Below are positions 1 through 11,694 of a DNA stretch of 64,000 nucleotides, piece by piece. The position numbers and the translations under genes were made by a program. The notes beneath the pieces were generated by a model, which worked only from the letters and a program-made list of their open reading frames with translations, did not search any database and was not told the origin of the DNA. The DNA is from Lingula anatina (lineage: Eukaryota > Brachiopoda > Lingulata > Lingulida > Lingulidae), in assembly GCF_001039355.2 (NCBI RefSeq), contig NW_019773526.1:456366-520365 (forward strand). Direction: 5' to 3'. Each line of letters begins with the position of its first letter. Position 1 is the stretch's first letter.

Positions 1-505
1 TCCCATTGTCATCATGGCAGAAATACCCAAAATTGTCTTTTCTTCTATTTTGATGCAGTATTACATAATGACCTTCAATTTTTAATAATAAAATATACAT
101 ATCATGGATTTTCAGAAAATGTGACTAGCATGGGTCTTCAAGCCCATGGAGGTTCTAAGACTCACTTTGAAATATGTGAAAAATGTGAAAAATTAAATTT
201 TCACAAAAAAATGTTGAACTGCCATAAAAATTTATCAAACAGACTGCATTGCCTACTGAAGCTGTATTTTAGTCCCATGTTTCTTTCCTGTTAGTTTGAG
301 AACAATAAGTGATTTTCCTTAAATGGCCATCATGGGAGCAGTGCCCAAAATAGGGGTTTCTTCAAATTTTAATGCAATATTACATAATGTTTAACATCAA
401 AATGACCATCAATTTTAATAATAAGATATTAGTATCATGGATATTCAGAAAATGTGACTAGCAAAGGTCTTCAGGCCCATGGAACTTCAAAGTCACACCT
501 TGAAA
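1..505. repeat. Two diverged copies of a ~325-bp tandem unit
   Basis: Sequence from position 3 resembles sequence from about 326: both share a block with TTACATAATG followed by AATAATAA and then ATCATGGAT, and both continue with CAGAAAATGTGACTAGCA near 112 and 445. The copies differ by many substitutions and small indels, so the duplication is old. No coding frame is supported. The first copy starts at or before the window edge. Confidence 0.6.
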
Positions 506-894
506 ATGCCAACATGTAAACAAGACAGAACTGTTCTGAAATGGGTTTTTATCCTTTTTTAAACAATTTTTAACATAAAACAAAATTAACAGTTTACTGC
601 CATTTTTATATGATCAACTAAGAAAATTGATGAGATGGGAAAAATGTCAATACAACAGTGTTAAATGTCCAATTTCCTCCATTCTGAGATTCTGAACATA
701 GTGAATGATTGAACCTGACAAACTGCAATGATATGAGTTTGTTTCCATTTTTGAAACTTTCTTACACAATGCACAATAACAAGTTTACCATCATTTTTAA
801 ATAATAAACTAACAATCTTGAAAAGATGCAGGAAATGTCAAACAAACACTTTTACATATCTTATTAGTTAAATAATGAGACTGTTAACATGCCT
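506..894. other. No gene recognised; AT-rich repeat-like spacer
   Basis: Two stretches, around 585-650 and 770-835, look weakly related to each other (an AACA-GTTTACC/TGCCAT-TTTT pattern). This suggests a degenerate duplication of about 195 bp. I see no exon, RNA gene or regulatory site. Confidence 0.4.
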
Positions 895-1265
895 AAGAAA
901 AACAGCATAACTTCTAAAATAATGGCCCGATTATGCTGAATTTCAAACTCGACCTGCATTTTAGTAAGATTGACCACTCCTGTGAGATTAATGACAATTG
1001 GTTTATCTGTTTTTCTTATATTGTGTTTACAGTGTTGCATTTATGTTGAAAAGTGAAAAACAGCATAACTACTAATAGTGGCCCAATCATGCCGATTTTA
1101 AAACTTGACCTGCGTTTTAGGAAGAGTGATTACTCCTGTAAGTTTCATGTCAACAGGCCTATTGGTTTTCCTTGAAATGTGTTTACAGTGTTGTATATTT
1201 GCTGAAAAGTGAAAAAACAGCATAACTTCTACAATAATGGTCAGATCATGCTATTTTTTTGGAAC
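895..1265. repeat. ~157-bp tandem repeat, about 2.4 copies
   Basis: AACAGCATAAC occurs at 901, 1059 and 1216, a period of 157-158 bp. Between these words the copies share ATGGCCC-ATCATGC, CTTGACCTGC-TTTTA and GTGTTTACAGTGTTG. The third copy fades after about 1280 into a GACGGCGACGATGAC-rich stretch. Confidence 0.75.
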
Positions 1266-1398
1266 TTGACCTGCATTTTATAAATATTCATCAGCTCTGT
1301 AAATATAAAGCCAGTAAGTAAAACTGTCTTCCACTTATCATGTTTACGGCATGGCGACGGCGACGATGACAGCGACAACAGACGCAAGTGATGGCAAT

Positions 1399-1426
1399 AT
1401 GTACAGACACCTCTGTGTCTGTACAT
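1399..1426. repeat. Perfect 12-bp hairpin
   Basis: ATGTACAGACAC at 1399-1410 and its exact reverse complement at 1415-1426 are separated by CTCT. It lies just after the GACGGCGACGATGAC-like stretch and may be the end of a dispersed element. No function is evident. Confidence 0.7.
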
Positions 1427-1499
1427 AAAAATTCAAATCCAAGGTTGCAGTAGGAATAAGAATATAGGACCTCCAATCCAAGTTCAATTGTATATATCA

Positions 1500-2330
1500 G
1501 AGCTTGTAAATTTGGAAAGTGCAATTGATGGCTAAAAGTAGGCTAAGGGTCAAATTCAAGGTCACTTGAAGACTATCACCATATGAGTTCCTATTCAAGT
1601 TCTAGGGCGTGCCAGTTTTGGAGTTCAGTTCATGGTGAGAAGTAGGCCAAAGGTCAAATTCAAGGTCACAGATTGGCAATGTATACCTTCATATTCAAGT
1701 TCAATACTAACTACGGGCGTATTTCTGTTTTGAAGATGTAAGGGGAGAAAATTTTTGCAGTGTTCAGTTTAAGGTTGAAAAGTTGGTCAAAGGTCAATTT
1801 CAAGGTGACAGGTTTCTAGTATATGACTTCCTATTCAAGTTTAAAAGTAACTATGCGAGTATCCCTGGCATTTTTGGGGATATAAGGGACAGAAAAGTTG
1901 CAAAGTTCAGTTCATGGTGAGAAGTAGGTTAAAGGTCAATTTCAAGGTCACAGATTGGCAATGTATGCCTTCATATTCAAGTTCAATACTAACTACGGAC
2001 GTATTTCTGTTTTGAAGATGTAAGGAGTGGAAATTTTTGCAAAGTTCAGTTTAAGGTTGAAAAGTAAGTCAAAGGTCAATGTTAAGGTCACATTTAGATT
2101 GCCAATATATCACTTCCTATTCAAGTTCAATAGTAACTATGGACCTATCTCTGCCAGTTTTGAAGATAAAAGGGAACAAAAAGCTGCAAAGTTCAGTTCA
2201 CGGTGAAAAGTAGGTCAAAGGTCAATGTTAAGGTCACAGTCAAACTGCCAATATGTGACTTCCTATTCAACTTTAATAGTAACTATGGACCTATCTCTGC
2301 CAGTTTTGCAGATATAAGGGACTGAATGTT
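1500..2330. repeat. ~142-bp tandem repeat rich in AGGTCA half-sites
   Basis: GTTCAG recurs at about 1623, 1762, 1905, 2044 and 2191, a period of 139-147 bp. Most units carry AAAGGTCAA followed within about 10 bases by AAGGTCAC, then a TTCCTATTCAAGTT-like or CATATTCAAGTT block, then AACTA and a GTATCTCTG-like block. Copies are diverged. No coding frame is conserved across them. The paired AGGTCA words are nuclear-receptor half-site-like, but here they are a property of the repeat family. Confidence 0.8.
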
Positions 2331-3054
2331 ATAATTTTGGAGTTACAATAATGTGCCATAAATTTCCTACAGAAAAAAATAATGAAAATAAAGAAAAGGT
2401 CATTATGGTTAAAAGTCTTAAAATGGGAGGTGCTCAGAAGTTCCAGATGTTCAAATTTCATAAAAATAATGTCATTTTTTACCAGAAGTTGTCTGCCTTG
2501 ACAAGCCTTATGTTTTATTTTCACGGGGTTCAAAATTTATTATCCATTACCATACTGCAAATTTTGCTTTCACCATCACCATGTACTTTTTGATAACTTG
2601 AAAACCGTATGGAATACAAAAAAATGGAGACCACCTCTCGTGTTGGGATTTACATGCTCTACAAAATGCAAAAAAGAATGAGTCTCTAGCATTAACGGTT
2701 CCTGAATTGGAGACAGTTTTCAGTTTCGGTATCTTATGTGAAAATGCACCAATTGACCCCAAATTCATGGAGATGTAAGATAACCCAAAGGGTATCACTT
2801 TCCAATAATATTATTGGTTAAGTCTGTGTTGTTTCTGAATATCAGTGCAAATAATTTTTTTTTCATAAAAAAATTCATTTTTTTGAAAATTTTGGCCTCT
2901 TTGACCTTGAAATAAAGATCAAAGGTCAAATCCAGGGACATATTTGAAATCTCCACATATGACTTTCAGTCACCCATCTGTAGATTTTTTTCCCATAATT
3001 CCTTCCTTGGGGTAGATAATTAGCATTTAATTTTACCATTTTTGGACAAGGGTC
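2331..3054. other. No gene recognised; unique AT-rich sequence
   Basis: The only short open frames (around 2291-2798) lack recognisable domains and have low-complexity composition. A TTTGACCTTGAAATAAAG stretch near 2900 recalls the preceding half-site-rich repeat. Confidence 0.4.
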
Positions 3055-6000
3055 ACATTTGTCAAATATGGAAAGATGATGCATAACAACAATTAAAATC
3101 TGTGATAAGCTCATCAGCTGACTGTGTCTCACGAAAAAGATTGGAATAGATTTGTCAAAATTATTAAAGTTATATTGTCCAAAATAAACTTTAATAATTT
3201 TGACAAATCTAGTCCAATATTTGTGAAATTTGGACAGATGATGCATAACAATAACAAAAATCTGTGATAAGCTCATCAGTTAACTGGGTCCAACGAAAAA
3301 GATTTCTTTTGGACAATAAATTAGAGAAAACTGAATAGACAGCCAAATTCAAGGGCAAAGAATAGTTAAACGTTAATAATTTTGTCAAATCTAGTCGAAT
3401 ATTTGTGAAATTCAGAAAGATGATGCATAACAACAATAAAAATCTGTGATATTCTTATCAGTTGACTGGGTCAAACAGAAAAGATTTTTTTGGACAATAA
3501 ATTTGTGAAAACTGAAAAGACAGCCAAATTCCAGGGCAAAGAATAGTTAAACTTTAATAATTTTGACAAATCTAGTCAAATATTTGTGAAATTTGGAAAG
3601 ATGATGCATAACAACAATAAAAATCTGTGACAAGCTTATCAGATGACAGTGTTTTATGGAAAAGATCTATTCAGAGCATATAAATTTGAGAAAACTGAAT
3701 ATTACATGAAAAAGACTGCCAAATTCCAGGGCAAAGAATAGTTAAACATTAATAATTTTGACAAATCTAGTCGAATATTTGTGAAATTCAGAGAATGTTG
3801 CATAACAACATTAAAAATCTGTGATAAGCTCATCAGTTGACTGGGTCCAACAGAAAATATTTTTTTTCGGACAATAAATTTGAGAAAACTGAAAATAACA
3901 CTGAAAAGACTGCCAAATTCTAGGGTGTAAAATAGTTAAACATTAATAATTTTGACAAATCTAATCGAATATTTGTGAAATTTGGAATAATGATGCATAA
4001 CAACTATAAAAATCTGTGATATTCTTATCAGTTGACTGGGTCCAACAGAAAAGATTTTTTCAGACAATAAAGATGATGCATAACAACAATAAAAATCTGG
4101 GATAAGCTCATCAGTTGATTGGGTCCAACAAAAAAGATTTTGATGATGCATAACAAAAATAAAAATACCACCAATACCAGATGCAGATTCCTCCTTTCAA
4201 TGGTTTTCTGGAATCGGGTTTAGCACACCATTTGACAATGTCCTAAAGCTTGCCACATACCATCTATTGTACAAATGGATGACACAGACCATTGCTATTG
4301 CTGTTGTCTTTCACTGCCTGTTTTTTCTATAGGAATTAGCCATGACCAGACAGGAAGAATCAGTTCATCAAAAAAGCCACCACACTGTATGGAAAAGGTC
4401 ACCTGGAAAAGGACCAACATCTTTAAATATATATACATTCNACAAAAATTGTCGAATAGTTGTGAAATTCGGTGAGATGATGCATAACAACAATATAAAT
4501 CTGTGATATTCTTATTAGTTGACTGGGTCTAACAGAAAAGATTTTTTCGGACAATAAATTTGTGAAAACTGAAAAGACAGCCAAATTCCAGGGCAAAAGA
4601 ATAGTTAAACGTTAATAATTTTGACAAATCTAGTCAAATATTTGTGAAATTTGGAATAATGATGCATAACAACTATAAAAATCTGTCATATTCTTATCAG
4701 TTGACTGGGTCCAACAGAAAAGATTTTTTCGGACAATAAATATGATGCATAACAACAATAAAAATTTGGGATAAGCTCATCAGTTGATTGGGTCCAACAA
4801 AAAAGATTTTGATGATGCATAACAACCATAAAAATACCACCAATACCAGATGCAGATTCCTCCTTTCAATGGGTTTCTGGAATTGGGTTTAGCACACCAT
4901 TTGACAATGTCCTAAAGCTTGCCACATACCATCTATTGTACAAATGGATGACACAGACCATTGCTATTGCTGTTGTCTTTCACTGCCTGTTTTTTCTATA
5001 GGAATTAGCCATGACCAGACAGCTAGAATCAGTTCATCAAAAAAGCCACCACACTGTATGGAAAAGGTCACCTGGAAAAAGACCAACATCTTTAAATATA
5101 TATACATTCAAAAGACTGCTAAATTCTGTGCCTAAATATAGTAAAAGGTTAATAATTTTTACAAAACTAATCCAATATTTGTCAAATTTCGACAGATGAT
5201 GCATGACAACAATAAAAATCTGTGATAAGCTCATCAGTTGACTGGGTCCAACACAAAATATTTTTTTCAGACAATAAATTTGAGAAAACTGAAATCAACA
5301 CTGAAAAGACAGCCAAATTCCATGGTATAAAATAGTTGTCTTTCACTGCCTGTTTTTTCTATAGGAATTAGCCATGACCAGACAGGAAGAATCAGTTCAT
5401 CAAAAAAGCCACCACACTGTATGGAAAAGGTCACCTGGAAAAAGACCAACATCTTTAAATATATATACATTCAAAAGACTGCTAAATTCTGTGCCTAAAT
5501 ATAGTAAAAGGTTAATAATTTTTACAAAACTAATCCAATATATGGGAAATTTGGACATATGATGCATAACAACAATAAAAATCTGTGATAAGCTTATCAG
5601 ATAACAGTGTTTTATGGAAAAGATCTTTTCAGAGCATATAAATTTGAGAAAACTGAATATTACATGAAAAAGACTGCCAAATTCCAGGGCAAAGAATAGT
5701 TAAATGTTAATAATTTTGACAAATCTAGTCGAATATTTGTGAAATTTGGTGAGATGATGCATAACAACAATAAAAATCTGTGATAAGCTTATCAGATGAC
5801 AGTGTTTTATGGAAAAGATCTTTTCAGAGCATTTAAATTTGAGAAAACTGAATATTACATGAAAAAGACTGCCAAATTCCAGGGCAAAGAATAGTTAAAT
5901 GTTAATAATTTTGACAAATCTAGTCGAATATTTGTGAAATTTGGAAAGATGATGCATAACAACAATAAATATCTGTGATAAGCTCATCAGTTGACTGGGT

Positions 6001-6454
6001 CCAACAAAAAAGAAATTTTTTCCGACATTAAATTTGACAAAACTGAAAATAACACTGAAAAGACAGCCAAATTCAGAAGAGTGAGAATTACAGAAAACAT
6101 TTTTTTTCAATATCACAACATATAATTAGCCTCACATTTAACATTATTTGTTATGATTTGAGTTTGTTTTTGTAAGAAAACAATAAATACCCATTCAAGA
6201 CTTCTCCTTACTACCAATACCAGATGCAGATTCCTCCTTTCAATGGGTTTCTGGAATCGAGTTTAGCACACTATTTGACAATGTCCTAAAGCTTGCCACA
6301 TACCATCTATTGTTCAAATGGATGACACACACCATTGCTATTGCTGTGGTCTTTCACTGCCTGTTTTTTAGCCATGACCAGACAGGACGAATCAGTTCAT
6401 AAAAATGCCACTACGCTGTATGGAAAAGGTCACCTGGAAAAAGACCAACATATT
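3055..6454. repeat. Complex ~180-195-bp satellite array, first block
   Basis: A unit containing AGTTAAACRTTAATAATTTTGACAA, a GATGATGCATAACAACAATAAAAATCTG core, a CATCAGTTGACTGGGTCCAAC block and a GACTGCCAAATTCCAGGGCAAAG block repeats with periods of about 181-195 bp. It begins near 3058 and continues, with internal deletions and insertions, to the transposon insertion at 6455. Copies are 80-95% alike by eye. The unrelated ~270-bp segment listed separately is interspersed. A single N lies at 4441. No coding potential is supported. Confidence 0.85.
4166..6454. repeat. ~270-bp segment duplicated within the satellite
   Basis: A segment beginning ACCAATACCAGATGCAGATT and passing through CTTGCCACATACCATCTATTG and GGTCACCTGGAAAAAGACC is present at about 4168-4440, 4836-5110 and 6213-6454, with a partial copy at 5335-5470. 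The 4972-5182 stretch is essentially repeated at 5335-5545 (offset 363). The three fuller copies share small ORFs, but these contain shifts and no recognisable domain, so I treat the segment as repeat, not gene. Confidence 0.7.
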
Positions 6455-8488
6455 CAGTCATATGGCAACTGGCTGCGCATAGGAAAATATTCAGAACGGA
6501 GCGCGTGCGCTGAGATGACGTTGCGGTCGAAATTTTGTAAAATGCGTAACCATCGCAGAAGTTCATGAATTTTTCTTAATTGCCCTCATACGTGCTTGTG
6601 AAAAATTAAGACGTGGTAGCAGAGTTCACTACGCGTCTTGACGTGTGCGTTTCACTTGCAAGGAAGCAGAAATGAACGAGTTAGAACTCGACGAAGTCGG
6701 CCAACGGGTCAATTTTGGGCCGTAGCAACACTGTAACAATTTGAGATTTCTCCTTTATTAGAAATAAGGCATCTTAGTAAAGTCCGTAAAATGTGACTTT
6801 TTTAATAAGAAATATAATTGTCAAGTTTCATCGAAGTTTATTGTAGCAACTTTTTATGCGAGTTGTTAAAGTGCATTTTTTGACCCTATTCCGCTAGATG
6901 TCAGCCATATTCTGACGTCATATTCTCCAATACAGAAGCAAGTGAATGTCTGAAGATTTCATTAAATTTCGAGAAGTAAAATACTTTTCACTTATTTGCA
7001 AAATAAAATGGCCTTTTAGTATAATAAATAATATCTAAGGTGTTTAACTCATTTTACCTTTCTAAATGTCTAATTTCAAAAGACGGATGTTTATCGATTT
7101 CGCACCTACACAAAACAAGCTGAGTGATGCGAATCCTCCTCAAAATTTGCTTCCATAAGTGTATTCTGCACAATCCGGAGTTACGAGTAGACTGAACACA
7201 ACATATTCATTCTGTGTACCATTGCGGACTGCGGCTCTGCTTACACTGTTTGTTTATTATACATAGTAAAAATTATGAATATTAACAGACTTGTTCTTAT
7301 ATTGAGAATGGCTTCGATAGTTTTTCCCGTGGTGTGGAGGAGTTCTATTAGTAGGATGTAAGAACAAGAAAAATTTGGCTTTTAAAGAAAAAGAAGAACT
7401 TTATTTCTCATGGCAATCCTAAATTTTCCAGCTTAAAAAAATTCTTCAAAAACGTATAATATGTCAATTACAGTATATTAAGTCAAATTTTAAATAATTT
7501 ACCCTAAAATCTTCATTCTTCTATTATTCCCACACACCCTTCATTTTGCAACTATGGACTAAGCTACCCAGCTATTTGAGATGCGGCATTTGAATCTTTG
7601 ATACTTTTTGGATACATTTTTTCACTTGTCAAACTTGTTTATGAAAAAATATATATATAGGTCAACATATAACCTCCTGCATAAATGATATCAGAATACA
7701 CAAACCCTATCTTAGGATCGATTTTTGTATAAATGATAAAATCCCATTGATGAAATCTAACAGAATAGGAGCAATTTCCAAAATGCACCTACAAAGATAC
7801 AGGGTTGTCTGTCGCATGCCACGCATCAAGGATAGGTGAAGGTCATTCAGGAAAATACTCACTGGAACTAGTTTAAATCGGTTGCGTCTGATTCAACATC
7901 GTTCTCAGGTTAGTTTTTATTATATTTGAATAAAAAGTTCAATATTCAGCAGTATCAAGGTCGCGAAATTTCACTATTTGGCAGAGGTATCGAGAAATGT
8001 CAATTTTTTAGTTTTATTTTGTCGACTGTTGAATTCAGGAGCAGTGTGACTATACTAGAGATAACGCATTCTTGAAACTTTGAAAAATAACCCATGATGA
8101 TATTTTATTTTATATCTAAAAATGATAAAAATTCAGGCTGGCAACTTTATTCCTCGCACTATAGTCCCACCCCCTACGAGATACATTTTTTGGTTCATTT
8201 TTTTTCCAAAGTCCTAAAATCGTGTCCGTATTTCATTCATAAATAATGCTCATTTCCGTAATGCTTTGAAACCACGGGTAAGAGTACATGCTTTTCTACA
8301 TGTCTATAAAAAATGACTGCACAGAGTGCCCTTGTTAGATTTTAATAGAGCTTTATTTGCAAGGTATGATTTTTCACGTCGGCCATCGCAGTTGTCGAAT
8401 AACGGCGCAATTTCGTGACGCGGACTCACTGAAAAATTTCAAATAACCGCCATGACGTTACATTTTTCAGCCAGTTGCCATCTGACTG
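6455..8488. mobile_element. 2,034-bp non-autonomous DNA transposon
   Basis: Terminal inverted repeats of 21 bp, 20 of 21 matching, begin CAGTCA and contain ATGGCAACTGGCTG. The left copy is at 6455-6475 and the right at 8468-8488. A direct ATT duplication flanks the element (6452-6454 and 8489-8491). Sister copies of the host repeat without the insertion read CAACATCTTTAAATA, so the filled site CAACAT-ATT-element-ATT-TAAATA defines the borders precisely. The interior has no long ORF and no recognisable transposase. The superfamily is not assignable from the termini alone; a 3-bp target duplication is known for PIF/Harbinger and CACTA-type elements. Confidence 0.85.
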
Positions 8489-9250
8489 ATTTAAATATAC
8501 ATACATTGAAAAGACTGCTAAATTCTGTGCCTAAAAATAGTTAAACGTTAATAATTTTGACAAATCTAGTCGAATATTTGTGAAATTTGGACAGATAATG
8601 CATAACAACAATAAAGATCTGTGATAAGCTCAGTCTGTTGACTCGGTCCAAAAAAAGATTTTTTCGGACAATATAATATAAAAAAACTGAACATTACATT
8701 GAAAAGACTATCAAATTCCATGGCAAAAAATAGTTAAACGTTAATAATTTTGACATATCAAGTCTAATATATGTGAAATTTAGACAGATGATGCATAACA
8801 ACAATAAAGATCTGTGATAAGCTTATCTGTTGACTCGGTCCAAAAAAAGATTTTTTCGAAACAATATAATATAAAAAACTGAACATTACATTGAAAAGAC
8901 TGTCAAATTCCATGGCAAAAAATAGTTAAACGTTAATAATTTTGACATATCAAGTCTAATATATGTGAAATTTAGACAGATGATGCATAACAACAATAAA
9001 AATCTGTGATAAGCTTATCAGATGACAGTGTTTCATGGAAAAGATCTTTTCAGAGCATATAAATTTGAGAACACTGAATATTACACTGAAAAGACTGCCA
9101 AATGCGCTGCCTTATAATAGTTAAACGTTAATAATTTTAACAAATCTAGTTCTATGTTTGTGAAAATTGGATAGATGATGCATAACAACAATAAAAATCT
9201 GTGATAAGCTCATCAGTTGACTGGGTCCAATGAAAAAAAAAAATTTTTTT
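8489..9250. repeat. Complex satellite array, second block
   Basis: The same satellite as at 3055-6454 resumes directly after the transposon, with at least four units (GATGATGCATAACAACAATAAA near 8586, 8790, 8980 and 9175). A variant containing TTGACTCGGTCCAAAAAAAG is present in two adjacent units. The array stops where the 94-bp exon-derived repeat begins. Confidence 0.85.
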
Positions 9251-9283
9251 TGGACTAAAAATTTGAGAAAACTGCATATTTAC

Positions 9284-9704
9284 CTCTGGGTGCTGGTGTC
9301 ACAGTTGTCAGTTCATAAATATCTTCTACTATATCAGTGACATCATCCACTGTACATATAGTGGTACTGATATTTACCTGTGGGTGCTAGTGTCACAGGT
9401 GTCTGTACATAAATATTTTCTACTAAATCAGTGACATCATCCACTGTATATATAGTGGTACTGATATTTACCTGTGGGCGCTGGTGTCACAGGTGTCTGT
9501 ACATAAATATTTTCTACTATATCAGTGACATCATACACTGTATATATAGTGGTACTGATATTTACCTGTGGGTGCTGGTGTCACAGATGTCTGTACATAA
9601 ATATTTTTTACTATATCAGTGACATCATACACTATATATATAGTGGTACTGATATTTACCTGTGGGTGCTGGTGTCACAGGTGTCTGTACATAAATATTT
9701 TTTA
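9284..9704 (-). repeat. Five 94-bp tandem copies of a putative mini-exon
   Basis: Five units with an exact 94-bp spacing each keep, on the minus strand, a 45-nt block bounded by AG upstream and GTAAAT downstream: 9660-9704, 9566-9610, 9472-9516, 9378-9422 and 9284-9328. Entered with one base (G) from the previous exon, each reads open and ends in the same phase. The middle copy gives VENIYVQTPVTPAPT; the others differ by one to several residues. The 49-nt spacers would be very short introns, and the acceptors lack a clear pyrimidine tract. They may therefore be real duplicated exons or a minisatellite seeded from an exon-intron junction. Confidence 0.55.
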
Positions 9705-9753
9705 CTATATCACTGACATCATCCACTGTATATATAGTGGTACTGATATTTAC

Positions 9754-9864
9754 CTGTCGCTGCTGGTGTCACATGTGTCTGTACACTGGGAATAAAAGTA
9801 ACAGGACCTCCTGGCGACTGAACCCCTGGGATGAAAGTGACTGGGGCTTGTGTAGTTGGTATTC
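9754..9864 (-). CDS. Putative 111-nt exon, Pro/Thr/Val-rich repeat protein (partial)
   Basis: On the minus strand a TTTTTTTGACCAG acceptor precedes 9864 and a GTAAAT donor follows 9754. The 111-nt block is open and symmetrical (phase 1 in, phase 1 out). It encodes a degenerate duplication, IPTTQAPVTFIPGV and SPGGPVTFIPSV, ending QTHVTPAAT. The end matches the mini-exons repeated downstream at 9284-9704, so these would extend the same open frame. Composition suggests a mucin-like or structural extracellular protein, but no domain is recognisable and I cannot find the remaining exons in the window. Without a start, stop or transcript this is only a candidate exon. Confidence 0.45.
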
Positions 9865-11200
9865 CTGGTCAAAAAAAGTTAAAGTATACTGTACTGACAA
9901 ATGAAGTGGCAACTGTAGCTTTAAGTGGCACCATGCTATAGGAAAAGAGCTTTTTTAAAAATTTTTTTGCATGTTTTTTAGGTTTTCTTTGCGGGCCAAG
10001 TAGTTTTCTTGTTCCCACTCCCCATATTATACACATGTAGGTCTCCAGTTAATAGTTTGGACAGAGAGATATGTACATATGTATGTGGACCCATCTGATC
10101 TATTAGAAAGTTATGTCACTATATGGACATATTTCAGGATTTTGATACATTTGGCGGCTCTTCGGTTCTGCCCAGCCTCCAGCATCCCCAGAGCATGCAG
10201 TCACTCTTCCAGTGTCAGACATGGCATCACAAAACTTTTTTGTCATGTGTCATACTGGATTTGGTGACTACCTTAAATAGGCTTAATTAATCACCATATA
10301 TTGAACCTGATTAATTCACACCAATCATGTAACAGCTGATCACAAAATCACTGAAACGGAAATTTTAAACATCTGAGTGATCAGCCCACTCTCTTATGAC
10401 CAAACAAGTGCATTTGTACTCATTTATATGGTTGCAATCCATTCTCGGTAAAAAGTACAAGAGTACAAAAGTACAAGAAAGTTTTTCATTGACTATCACT
10501 ATATATTTGACATTAAGGCCACAATGGAAGGCACGATAAAGATGTTTTATGACACAAAGGTAAATTTAACTGATGGTTAAAAAGGTATTTAAGAAAATCT
10601 TATATGTGAAACACCATAATATAAAGAGGTATAGCCCAGGCTACATTTTTGTAAATTTCGTATTGATCATTTAATCTGAAAAAAAGGCTCCTTAATAAGT
10701 GCAATCTTTGCCATAAACTTTTTAGCTTTCTGGCCAATTGGACCACCAGTTTCCTAAAATCTACTGGAATTACTGAGGTCCAAGTAAATTTTTGAATAGA
10801 CTGGACATTTTTACTATTGCATTTACTATTTGTAATCAAGACACTGATTTTGTCAAATATTTTTTTAGAATCATCGTATAACAGTTAAATTGAATAAAAA
10901 AATAAGATCAAAATTCACCTATCATGGTGCATACCTAGTGTCATTATTATTTTCTTAGTCTCTTCATGTAGTCAGTGCCAGCTTGCAAGGTCTATAAGTA
11001 TACATGGCACAGGGCTGCAACACTGAACAACCTATTTTCTTGTGTGAAAACTAGGCAATGTGTGTGACCGTAGAAGATCTATTTTACTGGCCAGTCATTT
11101 TAAATTAAAAATGGAACAAACATAGAATCCTAGTGTAGAATGGGTCAAGCAGCAGTTAGTGAGTAGGAGATAATTGCTCCTTACCACAGGAAAATTCTTT
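9865..11200. other. No gene recognised
   Basis: The sequence is AT-rich and mostly unique. Short ORFs at 10079-10267 (+) and 10600-10839 (-) have no recognisable domain or exon context. It may be intron or upstream sequence of the putative exon at 9754-9864. Confidence 0.4.
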
Positions 11201-11237
11201 GGTGGGGGGGGGGAGGGGGGGAATGGAGGAGGAGGGT
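11201..11237 (+). repeat. G-rich tract
   Basis: Runs of 8-10 G interrupted by single A or T bases are followed by GGAGGAGGAGGG. On the plus strand this could form a G-quadruplex. It is low complexity and its length may be poorly determined. Confidence 0.7.
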
Positions 11238-11660
11238 TAGATCGAGTGGAGAACTTGTTTAACTACAAGCAATAAACTGATTAAATACCATGGGCAGTTT
11301 TTAAATCATGTTACTTTTAAAATGTTCGAATCAACTGTAGTTAAACAGTATTACACTCATGACATTTTGGCTATATTTTCAGCTTTTCACTTTTACTTTT
11401 TTTTTAATAAGTTTTTTTTTTAGCAGTTATGAACAACCTTATGTGGAGATAAAACAGAGTTATAAAATTTACATTCCAGAAATTTTAACAAAATTTCTAA
11501 AATTTCATTCAAAATTTTAAAAATAGCCTTTAAGGCCCATATGGCCATATCATGCAGCAACAGATGGGTATCTATGGAAGTTTTGTTACTATGGAAACAC
11601 ATTCTAAAAACCAGATATAATTAAGTTATCTAGGCATGTGATTTACTACTTTTCCACTCA

Positions 11661-11694
11661 TATATATATATATATATATATATAGGGGGGGGGG
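11661..11694. repeat. (TA)12 followed by G10
   Basis: A TA dinucleotide run at 11661-11684 abuts ten G at 11685-11694. The tract marks the left edge of the duplicated segment that follows. Confidence 0.9.

Noticed and set aside
9431-9716. Plus-strand repeat frames (CLYINIFYYISD-like)
   Set aside because: They are the reverse strand of the 94-bp units, shifting frame at each unit because 94 is not a multiple of three.
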